Shown here in pieces: positions 23,596 through 33,443 of a stretch of DNA of 64,000 bases. This stretch comes from Croceicoccus sp. YJ47 (lineage in GTDB: Bacteria; Pseudomonadota; Alphaproteobacteria; Sphingomonadales; Sphingomonadaceae): NCBI RefSeq assembly GCF_016745095.1, contig NZ_CP067087.1, positions 748,501-812,500 on the forward strand, read 5' to 3'. The position numbers and the translations under genes were made by a program. Each line of letters opens with the position of its first letter. Position 1 is the stretch's first letter. Below the pieces are notes generated by a model. That model did not search any database and was not told where the DNA came from. It saw nothing but the letters and a program-made list of their open reading frames with translations.

Positions 23596-24345
23596 CTATC
23601 TAGCGTTTCCGCGGTCGCGGTCCAGCAATAATGCGAAAAGCAGCGCGCGCACCTGCCCGTCGATGACGCCGTCGATGCGTTCGGGGCGAAAGCGCCGCTG
23701 AAACGCGCGGACGGCGGCGGGGCCATTGGTGATGTCGTAACCGAACCGTTCGAGCGCGAGATAGAACGCCCCGTCATTGTCGAACGGATCGCCCAGCTTT
23801 ACCGCAGGTCGCGGCAACGCCAGCCGCAGTTTCGCCAGCCGCTCCCAATCGAACAGCTCACCGGGGTCTTCCTTACGCTCCGGCGCCACATCGGAATGGC
23901 CGACGATATTCGCCCGCGGCACGTCATGACGCTCGATAATGCCGGACAACAGCAGGATCAGCGCCTGCATCTGTTCCTCGGTAAAGGGGACGTAGCCGTG
24001 GGTATGCCCCGGATTGTCGAGCTCGATCCCGATGCTGGCCGAATTGACGTCGGTATGCCCGCGCCAGTACGATTTTCCCGCATGCCAGGCCCGCTTCGTT
24101 TCGGGGACGAGCCGGATGACCTCGCCCGGGCGGGTGATGCAGTAATGCGCGCTCACCGCCGCGTCGGGGTTGCACATCTTGTCGACGGCATTCTCGACAT
24201 CGGGCATGTCGGTGTAATGGATGACCACCATGCTCACCGGCAGGGTGCGTTCGTTGAAATTGGGGGACAGCATCTCGCGATGCACGATCTCGCCCGGACG
24301 CGGACCGCGCGGCAGCGGACCCGTTTCGCGCGGGCGGTCAGTCAT
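23596..24345 (-). CDS. N-acetylmuramoyl-L-alanine amidase (Amidase_2, AmiD-like)
   Basis: 249-residue zinc amidase that cleaves the MurNAc-L-Ala bond in peptidoglycan fragments. The catalytic domain has VVIHYTDM (zinc His), SAHYCITRPG, AWHAGKSYW, IGIELDNPG and IVGHSDVAPERKEDPG (second His and acidic residue). The last ~70 residues form a peptidoglycan-binding-like domain (YDITNGPAAVRAFQRRF). No signal peptide is seen, so it may act on recycled anhydro-muropeptides in the cytosol, unlike lipoprotein AmiD. The ATG at 24345 overlaps the chpT stop. Confidence 0.9.
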   Translation of the reverse strand: MTDRPRETGPLPRGPRPGEIVHREMLSPNFNERTLPVSMVVIHYTDMPDVENAVDKMCNPDAAVSAHYCITRPGEVIRLVPETKRAWHAGKSYWRGHTDVNSASIGIELDNPGHTHGYVPFTEEQMQALILLLSGIIERHDVPRANIVGHSDVAPERKEDPGELFDWERLAKLRLALPRPAVKLGDPFDNDGAFYLALERFGYDITNGPAAVRAFQRRFRPERIDGVIDGQVRALLFALLLDRDRGNAR

Positions 24346-24994
24346 GGGGGATGACCGCACCCAGAATCAGCGAGCCTTCGCTTATCGCATGCTGCACCGC
24401 GCCGCCGCTGTCGGTCGCGACCAGCCGGACAAGCTCGGCCGCGGCGGTATGCGCCGACAGATCCTGTGCCGCGATCTTTCCGTCCAGCGCATGGCCCAGT
24501 TCCGCGTCGAACACGACCCGCTGCCCTTCGGCGCGCAGGGCGATTTCATGCGCCTCGGCCGTTTCCTCCGCCGCGACGGAGAGGGTGCCGCCGCGGGGCA
24601 TGGCCTCGATCCCCATCATGGCGAGATTGAGCAGCACCTTGGCCGCCGGTTTGGGCAAGGTCGGCACGGCCACGGCCCAATCCACCTTCACGTCGCGCGC
24701 CTCGCCCGCCAGCGTCTCGACCAGTTCCTGAAGGTGGCGGCTCGGCAATTGCGAATCGAAACCGCCCGCGACCCCGAAGGCGAGCCGGAAAAACCGCAGC
24801 TTTGCCGACGCGCGCCGGGCGCCTTGCGACAGGAGCGTCACGCATTGCTCGCGCATGCCCGGATCGCTCTCATCCTCGAGCAGTTCGACGCCATTGATCA
24901 TGCCGCCCACCGGCGAAAGCAGATCATGGCAAAGGCGGGAACACAGCAGGCTGGCCAGATGGGTGCAGTCTGCGGTCAAGTCACGGTCGGCCAT
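24338..24994 (-). CDS. chpT: Histidine phosphotransferase ChpT
   Basis: 218-residue dimeric phosphotransferase that passes phosphate from CckA to CtrA and CpdR in the alphaproteobacterial cell-cycle relay. The DHp-like helix carries the phospho-accepting His in LCSRLCHDLLSPVGG, followed by INGVELL, and the C-terminal half is a degenerate ATPase-like domain as in DUF2328 proteins. The ATG at 24994 is the first with homology. It overlaps the amidase gene by 8 bases. ctrA and cckA are not in the window. Confidence 0.88.
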   Translation of the reverse strand: MADRDLTADCTHLASLLCSRLCHDLLSPVGGMINGVELLEDESDPGMREQCVTLLSQGARRASAKLRFFRLAFGVAGGFDSQLPSRHLQELVETLAGEARDVKVDWAVAVPTLPKPAAKVLLNLAMMGIEAMPRGGTLSVAAEETAEAHEIALRAEGQRVVFDAELGHALDGKIAAQDLSAHTAAAELVRLVATDSGGAVQHAISEGSLILGAVIPHD

Positions 24995-25150
24995 GGGCGG
25001 GAACCTTGTCGGAGCGAATGGGTGGCGGGCAATGCGCGGCAACGCATCCTTGCCGTTACGAAAACGGAAGGGCCGTGCCATAGCGGCACATCGCGCAACA
25101 GGAAAGGCCCGCCAGCCGTTCGTCCGCAAAACGCAGCCGGCGGCGCCCGG

Positions 25151-26650
25151 CTACTCCACCGCGCCGACCCGCATTTCCGGTTTCAGCCGCAACGCGTCGG
25201 CAAGATTGGCGAGATCCTTCGCCGTCCCCTCCCCGTAAAGCGGCAGCAGGCGGCGGTTCAGCGTGAGGACGAGCGTGCCATCCTCGATCGAGAGGTCCGA
25301 CGCGACGAGCGATCCGATCGACGCCCCGCCGAGCCGTTGACATAGCCGCACGGCGAGACCCCAGATGCGCCCCTCGCGCAATTGCCTCTCGCTCGCCATG
25401 GCGGCGACGTCATCGGGCACCGGTTCGGCGCGAATGGCGGCCAGCAATGCGGAGGCCAGCATCGCGCGCTCGGCCGGCAGGATCGCCATCCACCGCTTGC
25501 GCAGCGCCCAGTCGAGCACATGCTGCCGGCGCAGATTGGGCTCGATGTCCCGGCTCGCCAGGGTCAGCAATATCGCGGCGAGGTGCAGGCTCTCCCCGGC
25601 ATAGCCGCCATCCTTGCGCACCGCCGCGCTCCACCCCGCGATCATCGTCGCCAGCCGCGGCGATCCGCCCCTCTCCGCGGTAAAGGCGGCAACATCGGTG
25701 ACCAGCGGATCGCCGCTGCGCGTTTCGGGGCCCAGCCTGCGGAACAACAGCCCTTCGCGAAGACCCCATGCGCAGATGCGGATCGTATCCGGCTTCAATT
25801 CGCGGCACAGCACCGCCAGCAATGCCGCCGTGTCCGGAAGCGTTTCCCGCCGCGAGGACGATATGCGGCCAAAATCGTTCAGCGCCTTGACGCTGCTATC
25901 CGCCAGCGTCCGGGCCAGCGAAAGCGCCTCGTCCGCGTCGACGATATAGCCATGCGCATCCTCGAGCGGGCTTTGCGCACGGATCATCGCATATTGGCCG
26001 AATGCACGGAACGACCCGCCCACGAGGTACAGCGTCTGCCCCTTGATCCGGGAAAGTTCGGCCTCTTTCAGCATTTTGGCGACCTTCGCGCCAAATTTCG
26101 CATCGCCTTTCTCGCGAAGGGGCGGCAGGCGCAGCGTGCCGAGCGGCAGGCTGATCCCCGCCTGCGGCGCCGCGCCATCGACGGGCACGAGTTCGAGACT
26201 GCCCCCGCCCAGATCGGCGACCATGCCCGTCGCGCCGGGAAATGCGCCCAGCACCCCCTGCGCCGAGGCCTCGGCCTCTTCCTCCCCGCTCAACAGGCGG
26301 GGCGCGAAGCCCAGACCGCGCACCGCGTTCAAAAATTCCGGCCCGTTCTCCGCGTCGCGCACGGCGGCGGTCGCGACCACCTCCACATCGGCGACCTCCA
26401 TCTCCTCGACCAGAAGCGCAAACCGGGCGAGCGCGGCCAGCGCCTGCTCGGCCGCGGCATCGGCGATGCGCCCGGTCGTGGCGAGATCGCGGCCGAGACG
26501 TGCGGTCACCTTTTCATTGTGCAGCGGTCGCGGCACGCGCAGCGGCCCGTCATAGATGACAAGGCGAACGGTGTTCGAACCGATATCGACGATGGCCCGG
26601 CGCGGGCCATTGCGGCTCCACCCCGAACGCAGGCTGCTCCTGCGCGTCAT
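25151..26650 (-). CDS. ppx: Exopolyphosphatase Ppx/GppA
   Basis: 499-residue enzyme of the ASKHA fold hydrolysing polyphosphate ends (or pppGpp). Motifs include AIVDIGSNTVRLVIYDG near residue 20, VATAAVRDAENG, LSGEEEAEASAQGVLG and GMVADLGGGSLELV, all diagnostic of Ppx/GppA. The C-terminal HD-like extension reaches normal family length. It lies 55 bp downstream of ppk on the same strand, so polyphosphate synthesis and breakdown are co-transcribed. Confidence 0.93.
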   Translation of the reverse strand: MTRRSSLRSGWSRNGPRRAIVDIGSNTVRLVIYDGPLRVPRPLHNEKVTARLGRDLATTGRIADAAAEQALAALARFALLVEEMEVADVEVVATAAVRDAENGPEFLNAVRGLGFAPRLLSGEEEAEASAQGVLGAFPGATGMVADLGGGSLELVPVDGAAPQAGISLPLGTLRLPPLREKGDAKFGAKVAKMLKEAELSRIKGQTLYLVGGSFRAFGQYAMIRAQSPLEDAHGYIVDADEALSLARTLADSSVKALNDFGRISSSRRETLPDTAALLAVLCRELKPDTIRICAWGLREGLLFRRLGPETRSGDPLVTDVAAFTAERGGSPRLATMIAGWSAAVRKDGGYAGESLHLAAILLTLASRDIEPNLRRQHVLDWALRKRWMAILPAERAMLASALLAAIRAEPVPDDVAAMASERQLREGRIWGLAVRLCQRLGGASIGSLVASDLSIEDGTLVLTLNRRLLPLYGEGTAKDLANLADALRLKPEMRVGAVE

Positions 26651-26705
26651 CGCGCGCTGTCCGTGGTTCGGGATTGGCCCGGCCCGGCCCGTGTTGCGGC
26701 ACTTG

Positions 26706-28826
26706 TCATGGCTGTATCCCCTTGCGCAGGGAAAGACGCGGCACGTCCTCGCCTGCGCCCAAAGCGTCGCCTCTTCCGGAAAGCGACGGATTTATCATGA
26801 AATAGCGGTGGAGGTTGAACGGACGCGGGCCATCTTCGACGCGTTCGTACCGCCCGTCCGGCAATAATCGCCAGCTGCGTTCGGTGTCGAGAAGATTGGC
26901 CAGCATCACCTGTTCCAGAACCTGATCGTGCACCGTCCGGTTCCGCAAGGGGACGAGCACCTCGACCCGGCGGTCCAAATTGCGGCTCATCCCGTCGGCA
27001 GACGAGATGAACACCCGCGCCCGCCCGTTGGGCAGCGTGGCGCCATTGGCGAAAACATAGATGCGGCTGTGTTCCAGAAACCGGCCGATGACCGATTTGA
27101 CCGTGATGTTCTCCGACAATCCCGGCACGTCGGGCCGCAGGCAACAGATGCCCCGCACGACGAGAGCGATCCGCACGCCGGCCTTGCTCGCGGCATAAAA
27201 CCGCACGATGAGGTCGGGATCGGTCAGCGAATTCATCTTGCACCAGATGACCGCCGGACGCCCCTTGCGCGCATTGGCGATTTCGTGGTCGATGCATTCA
27301 TACAGCCGTTCGCGCAGGCCGGTGGGCGAAAAATGGAGCAGTTCGGTCCGGCGCGGCTCGACATAGCCGGTGATGAAATTGAACAGCTTTGCCGCATCGC
27401 GCCCGGCCTTGGGATCGGCGGTAAAAAAGCTAAGGTCGGTGTAGATCTTCGCCGTGGCGGGGTGGTAATTCCCGGTCCCGAAATGGCAATAGGTGCGGTA
27501 ACCCTCGCCCTCGCGCCGGACGACCATCGACACCTTGGCATGGGTTTTCCAATCCACGAAGCCATAGATCACCTGCACCCCTGCGCGTTCCAGCTCGTTC
27601 GCCCAGAGCAGGTTCTGTTCCTCGTCGAAACGCGCCTTCAACTCGACCACGGCGGTCACCGTCTTGCCCGCCTCCGCCGCCGCGATCAGTGCGCTGATCA
27701 CCGGGGACTGGTTGCCGGCACGGTAGAGCGTTTGTTTGATCGCGACGACATCGGGGTCGCGCGCGGCCTGGCGCAGGAAATCGATCACCACCTCGAAACT
27801 TTCGTAGGGATGGTGGATGATGATGTCCTTCTCCCGGATCGCGGCAAAGCAATCGCCATCGTGTTCGAGCACGCGTTCGGGATAGCGCGGGCTATACGCC
27901 TCGAACTTCAGATCGGGCCGGTCCTCGCCCACAATATCGGACAGCTGGTCGATACCGATGAGGCCGTCGGTCTTCTTCACGATGGCATTGTCCAGCCCGA
28001 GCTGCTCGCGCAGCAATAGCTCGGCCTCGGGATCGAAATCCTCCTCGATCTCCAGCTGGATCACGTCGCCGCGCCGGCGGCGCTGTATCGCGGTGCGGAA
28101 ATGGCGCACGAGATCCTCGGCATCCTCCTCGATCTCGAGGTCGCTGTCGCGCAGCACGCGGAACAGCCCGTTGCCCTCCACCCGAAAACCCGGAAACATC
28201 AGCGCGGCATGGCGGCACAGCATCTGCTCGATGCTGATATATTGCGCTTTTTCTCCCGGCACGCGGATGAACCGCGGCACCGATTGCGGGATCAGCACCA
28301 TCTCGATCACCGGCATGCCGTCGGACACCCGCGTCAGCTTGAACAAAAGGCCCATGCCGCGATTGGTGACGAAGGGGAACGGATGGGCGGGGTCGATCGC
28401 CTGCGGGGTGATGACGGGCTGAATATGTTCGATGAAAAAGGTCTTGAGCCAGCGGGCGATGTCCGGCTTGCACCGTTCGCGCGCGATGACGCCAATTCCC
28501 GCGTCGGCCAGCTCGCCCTGAAGATCGTGCCAGATCGCCTGCTGATCGGTGTTGAGGATGTCAAGCTGTTCGTGGATCGCGCGCAATTGCTGCGACGGGG
28601 TCAGGCCGTCGATCGAGGGTTCCTCGATCCCGCGCCGCGCCTGCCCGGCGAGCCCGGCCACGCGCACCATGATGAATTCATCGAGATTGCTGCCGGAAAT
28701 GGACAGGAAGCGCAGCCGTTCGAGCAGTGGATAATCGCGATTGCATGCCTCGTCGAGAACGCGTCGATTGAAGGCCAGCCAGCTCAGCTCACGGTTGAAG
28801 AACAGGGGTTGAGGATCGGAGCTCAT
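26706..28826 (-). CDS. ppk1: Polyphosphate kinase 1
   Basis: 706-residue enzyme polymerising ATP gamma-phosphate into polyphosphate. The N domain begins FFNRELSWLAFNRRVLDEA, followed by the head domain with SGSNLDEFIMVRVAGL. The catalytic C-terminal domains carry HHPYESF, LYRAGNQSPV and the autophosphorylated His region YCHFGTGNYHPATAKIYTD. Length is typical. It is co-directional with and upstream of ppx. Polyphosphate supports stress survival together with the nearby rpoH, although these genes are not in one operon. Confidence 0.96.
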   Translation of the reverse strand: MSSDPQPLFFNRELSWLAFNRRVLDEACNRDYPLLERLRFLSISGSNLDEFIMVRVAGLAGQARRGIEEPSIDGLTPSQQLRAIHEQLDILNTDQQAIWHDLQGELADAGIGVIARERCKPDIARWLKTFFIEHIQPVITPQAIDPAHPFPFVTNRGMGLLFKLTRVSDGMPVIEMVLIPQSVPRFIRVPGEKAQYISIEQMLCRHAALMFPGFRVEGNGLFRVLRDSDLEIEEDAEDLVRHFRTAIQRRRRGDVIQLEIEEDFDPEAELLLREQLGLDNAIVKKTDGLIGIDQLSDIVGEDRPDLKFEAYSPRYPERVLEHDGDCFAAIREKDIIIHHPYESFEVVIDFLRQAARDPDVVAIKQTLYRAGNQSPVISALIAAAEAGKTVTAVVELKARFDEEQNLLWANELERAGVQVIYGFVDWKTHAKVSMVVRREGEGYRTYCHFGTGNYHPATAKIYTDLSFFTADPKAGRDAAKLFNFITGYVEPRRTELLHFSPTGLRERLYECIDHEIANARKGRPAVIWCKMNSLTDPDLIVRFYAASKAGVRIALVVRGICCLRPDVPGLSENITVKSVIGRFLEHSRIYVFANGATLPNGRARVFISSADGMSRNLDRRVEVLVPLRNRTVHDQVLEQVMLANLLDTERSWRLLPDGRYERVEDGPRPFNLHRYFMINPSLSGRGDALGAGEDVPRLSLRKGIQP

Positions 28827-28925
28827 CGCACATCACGCACTATCATGGGCGCTGCATGCGGCCAACGTATGACAGAATTATGAAGCCATGCAGACCTGGC
28901 CCTGCGATAACGGGGCGCGAGCGCT

Positions 28926-29969
28926 TCAGGCCGATTGTCCGGCACGCCTCTCCTGCCGCATTCCGGCGCGCATCGGGACGAGCGCATTCTCGAACTGATC
29001 CGTCGCCGCATCCCAGGTAAAGCGGCGGGCATGGCGCACACACGCCGCCCGGTCCCGGCCAAGCGCCGCTGCGATGGCCGCGTCGAGGTCGCCGCCCATT
29101 GCCGCGACCGTGTCGCACAACACGTCGCGCGGGCCCGCCACGTCGAAGGCCGCCACCGGGACGCCGCAGGCCAGCGCCTCGATCATGACGAGTCCGAACG
29201 TATCGGTCAGGCTCGGAAACACGAAGCAATCCGCCGCGCGATAGGCCGCGGCAAGCGCCTCCCCCCGCTTCGTGCCGAGGAAATGCACATCGGGATAGCG
29301 GCGTTGCAACGCGGCCCGCGCAGGCCCGTCCCCGACAATGAACTTCGTGCCGGGATGCACGCATCGCAGGAACGCCTCCAGGTTCTTTTCCACCGCGACA
29401 CGCCCGGTATAGAGGAGGCGCGGGCCGGGCGCCGCCATTATGACCGGATCGCGCGGCCCGTCCGGCCCGAACTGTTCGAGGTCCACGCCCCGCCCCCACC
29501 GGACGACGGGTCCGATGCCCCGCCGCGTCAGATCGCGCGACAGGCTTTGCGTCGCGGCCATCGTCGCATGCGATGGCGCGTGAAACCGGCGGACGAAGCC
29601 CCAGAAGGCCGCAGCTGGCAAGCCTGTTCGTTGCGCCAGGTAATCGGGGAATTGCGTGTGATACGCGGTGGTAAAGGCAAACCCCCGCCGCAGCGCCCAC
29701 CGCCGCGCCGCATGGCCGAGCGGCCCTTCGGTCGAAAGATGCAGCATGTCCGGCGCGAAATCCGCGATCCGCGCACCCACGCTGCGCTCCCCCGCGATGG
29801 CCAGCCGGATTTCGGGATAGGACGGGCACGGGACCGACCGGAACGCGTCCGGCCCGATGACCGTCACCGCATGGCCCCGCCGGCGAAGATGATCGCATGT
29901 CGTCTGAAGGCTGCGTACCACGCCATTGACCTGCGGGTGCCAGGCATCGGAAACCATGCAGATCCGCAT
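28926..29969 (-). CDS. Glycosyltransferase family 4 (GT1-like GT-B fold)
   Basis: 347-residue retaining glycosyltransferase beginning MRICMVSDAWHPQVNGVVRS, typical of the lipid-modifying SQD2/MgtA-like group. Other motifs are AYHTQFPDYL, GRGVDLEQF, LLYTGRVAVEKNLEAFL and PSLTDTFGLVMIEALACGVP, the last containing the EX7E-like donor site. The ATG overlaps the stop of the upstream phosphoesterase (TGATG), so both act together, probably in glycolipid or envelope lipid synthesis. The acceptor is unknown. Confidence 0.88.
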   Translation of the reverse strand: MRICMVSDAWHPQVNGVVRSLQTTCDHLRRRGHAVTVIGPDAFRSVPCPSYPEIRLAIAGERSVGARIADFAPDMLHLSTEGPLGHAARRWALRRGFAFTTAYHTQFPDYLAQRTGLPAAAFWGFVRRFHAPSHATMAATQSLSRDLTRRGIGPVVRWGRGVDLEQFGPDGPRDPVIMAAPGPRLLYTGRVAVEKNLEAFLRCVHPGTKFIVGDGPARAALQRRYPDVHFLGTKRGEALAAAYRAADCFVFPSLTDTFGLVMIEALACGVPVAAFDVAGPRDVLCDTVAAMGGDLDAAIAAALGRDRAACVRHARRFTWDAATDQFENALVPMRAGMRQERRAGQSA

Positions 29970-30874
29970 CACGCCGCCGCCCTGCCGGACGCCATGCCGG
30001 CTACATCCCGCGCGGCGATCTCGCTCGGCCAGTGGAGGATTTCCATCCGCCCGTCGAAATGCTCGACCAGTGCGGTGCAGCTCTCGACCCAGTCGCCGTC
30101 GTTGTAATAGGCGATGCCGTCGAAATCGCGGTGCTCGGCGGTATGGATGTGGCCGCATACCACGCCATCGACGTTGCGCTTGCGCGCCGCGGTCGCGACC
30201 GTCTCCTCGAACCGGGAGATGAAGGCGACGGCATCCTTCACCCGGTGTTTCGCATGGGCGGACAGCGACCAGTACGGAAGGTCGAACATCCGCCGCACCG
30301 CGTTCACCGCGATATTCGCGCGCAGCAGCAAGGTGTAGGCCGCGTCGCCGGCAAAGGCGAGCCAGCGCTGCCCCATCACCACCGCATCGAACTCGTCGCC
30401 ATGAATGACGAGCAGCCGGCGCCCGTCGGCGGTGGTGTGCACCGCGCTGCGCCGGATTTCGACGCCGCCGAAGTCCAGCCCCGAAAACTGGCGGAACATC
30501 TCGTCATGGTTGCCGGGGACGTACACGACCTTCGTGCCGCGCTTGGCCCGCTTCATCACGCGGCGCACGATCGCATTGTGCCCCTCGGGCCAGTAGAATT
30601 TCTTCTTCATGCGCCACCCGTCGATGATGTCCCCGACGAGATAGAGGTGGTCGCTGTCGCAATGGTCGAGGAAATCGATCAGCAGCCTGTGATTGCACCC
30701 GCGCGTGCCCAAGTGCACGTCGGAGATCCAGATCGAGCGGTACCGCCTGCGGGGCGTCCCCGACGGGCCGAAACGCTTGTCCTGCTTCGACAGAGCCTTC
30801 ATCGCGGTGCCGTCCGCGGTGCCGTCCGCCCGGCTGCGCGCCGCGCCTGCTCCGATTTTCGCAATGATCGCCAT
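29969..30874 (-). CDS. LpxH-like UDP-diacylglucosamine diphosphatase family metallophosphoesterase
   Basis: About 301 residues. Phosphoesterase motifs are SIWISDVHLGTRG, LYLVGDIIDGW, YVPGNHDEM, LVIHGDEFD and VCGHIHTAEH, resembling LpxH-related enzymes and the UDP-2,3-diacylglucosamine hydrolase-like proteins found beside glycosyltransferases. The start at ATG 30874 follows GGGGGACAC; ATG 30802 is possible and better matches the domain start. Coupled to the downstream glycosyltransferase. Whether it is the lipid A pathway enzyme or a paralogue cannot be decided here. Confidence 0.82.
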   Translation of the reverse strand: MAIIAKIGAGAARSRADGTADGTAMKALSKQDKRFGPSGTPRRRYRSIWISDVHLGTRGCNHRLLIDFLDHCDSDHLYLVGDIIDGWRMKKKFYWPEGHNAIVRRVMKRAKRGTKVVYVPGNHDEMFRQFSGLDFGGVEIRRSAVHTTADGRRLLVIHGDEFDAVVMGQRWLAFAGDAAYTLLLRANIAVNAVRRMFDLPYWSLSAHAKHRVKDAVAFISRFEETVATAARKRNVDGVVCGHIHTAEHRDFDGIAYYNDGDWVESCTALVEHFDGRMEILHWPSEIAARDVAGMASGRAAA

Positions 30875-31001
30875 GTGTCCCCCGCATCCCTTTTCCGCCG
30901 ACGGGCACAAGGATGACGGGACCGCATGACCGTTTCGGGGCAGTATGACCCGCAGGTTGCGCATCGCCTTGCCGTGACCCGCACACCCTTGAAAACACGC
31001 G

Positions 31002-31382
31002 CTAGTTTTCTTCGCGGAAGCCCCCCGCCCCGTCGCGCCAGCAGCGCACGCGCCCTTCCCCCGCAATGGCCCAGAGCCGCCCGTCGCCCGATGCCATGGC
31101 CCGGTCCGTGGCCGACGGCATCGCAGGGCCGGCGGGGTGCGAATGGTAATAGCCCAGGACCTGCGGCCCACCGGCCCGCGCGGCGCGATGCGCTTCGATC
31201 AACGCCTGCGGATCGATCTCGAAATGGCGGGCGGGATCGGGCGCGACGTTGCGGGCCGGGCGCGCCGTGTCGATCCGCCCATCATGGCCGAGCAGCAAGC
31301 CGCAACACTCGTGCGGGTGCGCCTTTTCCGCCGCGTTCAACACCGCGGCCGCGACCGCTCTTGGCAAGCATGGTTCCATCAC
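31002..31382 (-). CDS. JAB/MPN-domain metallopeptidase (M67 family)
   Basis: 126-residue JAMM zinc protease domain. The signature is complete: Glu25 (HPHECCGLLLG), His80 and His82 (YYHSHPAGPAMPS) and Asp93. Bacterial stand-alone JAB proteins remove C-terminal tails from ubiquitin-like sulfur carriers such as ThiS/MoaD-like proteins; no such partner gene is adjacent. It is divergent from rluD with overlapping 5' regions (ATGs only 12-15 bp apart on opposite strands). Confidence 0.9.
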   Translation of the reverse strand: MMEPCLPRAVAAAVLNAAEKAHPHECCGLLLGHDGRIDTARPARNVAPDPARHFEIDPQALIEAHRAARAGGPQVLGYYHSHPAGPAMPSATDRAMASGDGRLWAIAGEGRVRCWRDGAGGFREEN

Positions 31383-31396
31383 CCATCTTCCATAGC

Positions 31397-32350
31397 ATGG
31401 GGGGCGAAAATCTCATTACCGGCGTGATCGGCGGCGCGGCTGGCGGCGCGCGTCTGGACAAGGCGCTGGCCGAGGCGACGCAATTGTCGCGCGAGCGGGT
31501 GAAGGCGCTTATCGCCGAGGGCTGCGTCACGGTCGATGGGCAGGTCGCATCCTCCGCATCGACGAAGGTCGGCGACGGGGCGTCGTTCGCCATCGCCGTG
31601 CCGCGCGCCATTCCTGCCGAGGCGGAGGCGCAGGCGATCCCCCTCTCCATCGCGTATGAGGATGAGCATCTGATCGTGGTGGACAAGCCGGCGGGCATGG
31701 TCGTGCATCCCGCCGCGGGGAATGCGGACGGCACGCTGGTCAATGCGCTGCTGCACCATTGCGCGGGGCAATTGTCGGGCATTGGCGGGGTGGCGCGGCC
31801 CGGCATCGTCCATCGCATCGACAAGGACACCTCCGGGCTGCTCGTGGCGGCGAAATCGGATGTCGCGCACGAAGGGCTGGCCCGGCAATTCGCCGATCAT
31901 TCGATCGAGCGCGCCTATCGCGCCGTGGTGAAAGGCCGCCCGATGCCGCCGTCGGGCACGGTGCGCGGCATGATCGGGCGCAGCGGAAACGATCGCAAGA
32001 AGATGGCCGTCCTGCCCGACGATACGGGGCGGGGAAAGCACGCGGTCACGCATTACCGCACGGAGCGGCTGCTGGACCGCGCGGCGCTCATCGAATGCAG
32101 GCTCGAAACCGGGCGCACGCATCAGATCCGCGTTCACATGTCGTCCATCGGTCACATGCTAATCGGGGATCCAGTCTATGGGCGCTCCGATTCGCGGCTT
32201 CGGCCGATTCTCCAACGAATCTCGTTTCACCGGCAGGCACTCCATGCCGCGGTGCTGGGCTTTGTCCACCCTGTCACACACGACGAGGTGCGCTGCACAA
32301 GCGACCTGCCGCACGACATGCTGGAACTTATCGAAGAACTTGGTGGTTGA
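31397..32350 (+). CDS. rluD: RluA/RluD family rRNA pseudouridine synthase
   Basis: About 317 residues. An N-terminal S4 RNA-binding domain (RLDKALAEATQLSRERVKALI, VTVDGQ) precedes the catalytic domain with IVHRIDKDTSGLLV, whose Asp is the nucleophile, and RLETGRTHQIRVHM. This is the RluD layout, modifying 23S rRNA helix 69. ATG 31397 is chosen; ATG 31370 is also possible. rluD immediately before rpoH is a recurring alphaproteobacterial arrangement. Confidence 0.93.
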   Translation: MGGENLITGVIGGAAGGARLDKALAEATQLSRERVKALIAEGCVTVDGQVASSASTKVGDGASFAIAVPRAIPAEAEAQAIPLSIAYEDEHLIVVDKPAGMVVHPAAGNADGTLVNALLHHCAGQLSGIGGVARPGIVHRIDKDTSGLLVAAKSDVAHEGLARQFADHSIERAYRAVVKGRPMPPSGTVRGMIGRSGNDRKKMAVLPDDTGRGKHAVTHYRTERLLDRAALIECRLETGRTHQIRVHMSSIGHMLIGDPVYGRSDSRLRPILQRISFHRQALHAAVLGFVHPVTHDEVRCTSDLPHDMLELIEELGG

Positions 32351-32475
32351 TATTAAGAAATTCAACGGGCCAAACGACGGAAATTCGCCTAAGACCATCT
32401 TGTGGCCGTCGACATGCAAGGTGCCCAGAAGGGGCCTGCGACCGGGGGCTGACGAATAGAAAGGTTTGAAGGAAA

Positions 32476-33381
32476 GTGGCAATTACGAAATCACCCAGCG
32501 TCCCGGCCCTTGGCGGCGAGCAGAGCCTCAACCGCTATTTGTCGGAGATCAAGAAATTCCCCGTGCTGAAGCCGGAGCAGGAATACATGCTCGCGGTTCG
32601 CTACAAGGAGCATGAGGACAGGGAGGCCGCGGCACAGCTCGTGACGTCCCACCTGCGGCTCGTGGCGAAGATCGCGATGGGCTATCGCGGCTACGGTCTG
32701 CCGGTGTCCGACCTCATTTCCGAAGGCAATGTCGGCCTGATGCAGGGCGTCAAGAAGTTCGAGCCCGATCGCGGGTTCCGCCTCGCCACCTATGCGATGT
32801 GGTGGATCAAGGCGTCGATCCAGGAATATATCCTGCGTTCGTGGAGCCTTGTCAAAATGGGTACCACCGCGGCGCAGAAGAAGCTGTTCTTCAACCTTCG
32901 CCGGATGAAGAAGAATCTCGAGGCGTTCGAGGATACCGACCTGCATCCCGACGATGTGAAGACCATCGCGACCGATCTCGGGGTGCCGGAGCAAGAGGTG
33001 GTCAACATGAACCGCCGCATGCTGATGGGCGGGGACAGCTCGCTCAACGTGTCGATGCGCGGCGATGAGGAAGGCGCGAGCCAGTGGCAGGACTGGCTTA
33101 CCGACGACCGTCCGCTTCAGGATGAAACCGTCGCCGATGCCGAGGAAAAATCGGTCCGCCACGAAATGCTGGTCGATGCGATGGACGTGCTGAACGATCG
33201 GGAGAAACACATCCTGACCGAACGGCGCCTGACCGAAAATCCGCAGACGCTCGAGGAACTGTCGCAGGTTTACGACGTCAGCCGCGAACGCATCCGCCAG
33301 ATCGAGGTGCGCGCCTTTGAAAAGGTGCAGAAAGCGATGCAGCGGATTGCCGGCGAACGGCTCGTCCCCGCCGCGGCCTGA
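32476..33381 (+). CDS. rpoH: RNA polymerase heat-shock sigma factor RpoH (sigma-32)
   Basis: 301-residue sigma-70 family factor directing heat-shock genes such as clpP/clpX. The RpoH box region is visible (QKKLFFNLRRMK), region 2 reads DLISEGNVGLMQGVKKFEPDRGFRLATYA when followed through, and region 4 has EELSQVYDVSRERIRQIEVRA. The start is GTG at 32476 after AAGGAAA. The 125-bp upstream gap after rluD holds its promoter. A strong terminator follows. Confidence 0.96.
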   Translation: MAITKSPSVPALGGEQSLNRYLSEIKKFPVLKPEQEYMLAVRYKEHEDREAAAQLVTSHLRLVAKIAMGYRGYGLPVSDLISEGNVGLMQGVKKFEPDRGFRLATYAMWWIKASIQEYILRSWSLVKMGTTAAQKKLFFNLRRMKKNLEAFEDTDLHPDDVKTIATDLGVPEQEVVNMNRRMLMGGDSSLNVSMRGDEEGASQWQDWLTDDRPLQDETVADAEEKSVRHEMLVDAMDVLNDREKHILTERRLTENPQTLEELSQVYDVSRERIRQIEVRAFEKVQKAMQRIAGERLVPAAA

Positions 33382-33398
33382 CCCCAGATACGCAGGAG

Positions 33399-33427
33399 AA
33401 GGCCCGTGCAGCGATGCGCGGGCCTTT
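33399..33427 (+). terminator. Intrinsic terminator after rpoH
   Basis: AAGGCCCGTGCA/TGCGCGGGCCTT hairpin with a short GCGA loop followed by TTTTT. It ends rpoH before the convergent map gene. Confidence 0.88.
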
Positions 33428-33443
33428 TTCGTGGGCCTCTGCG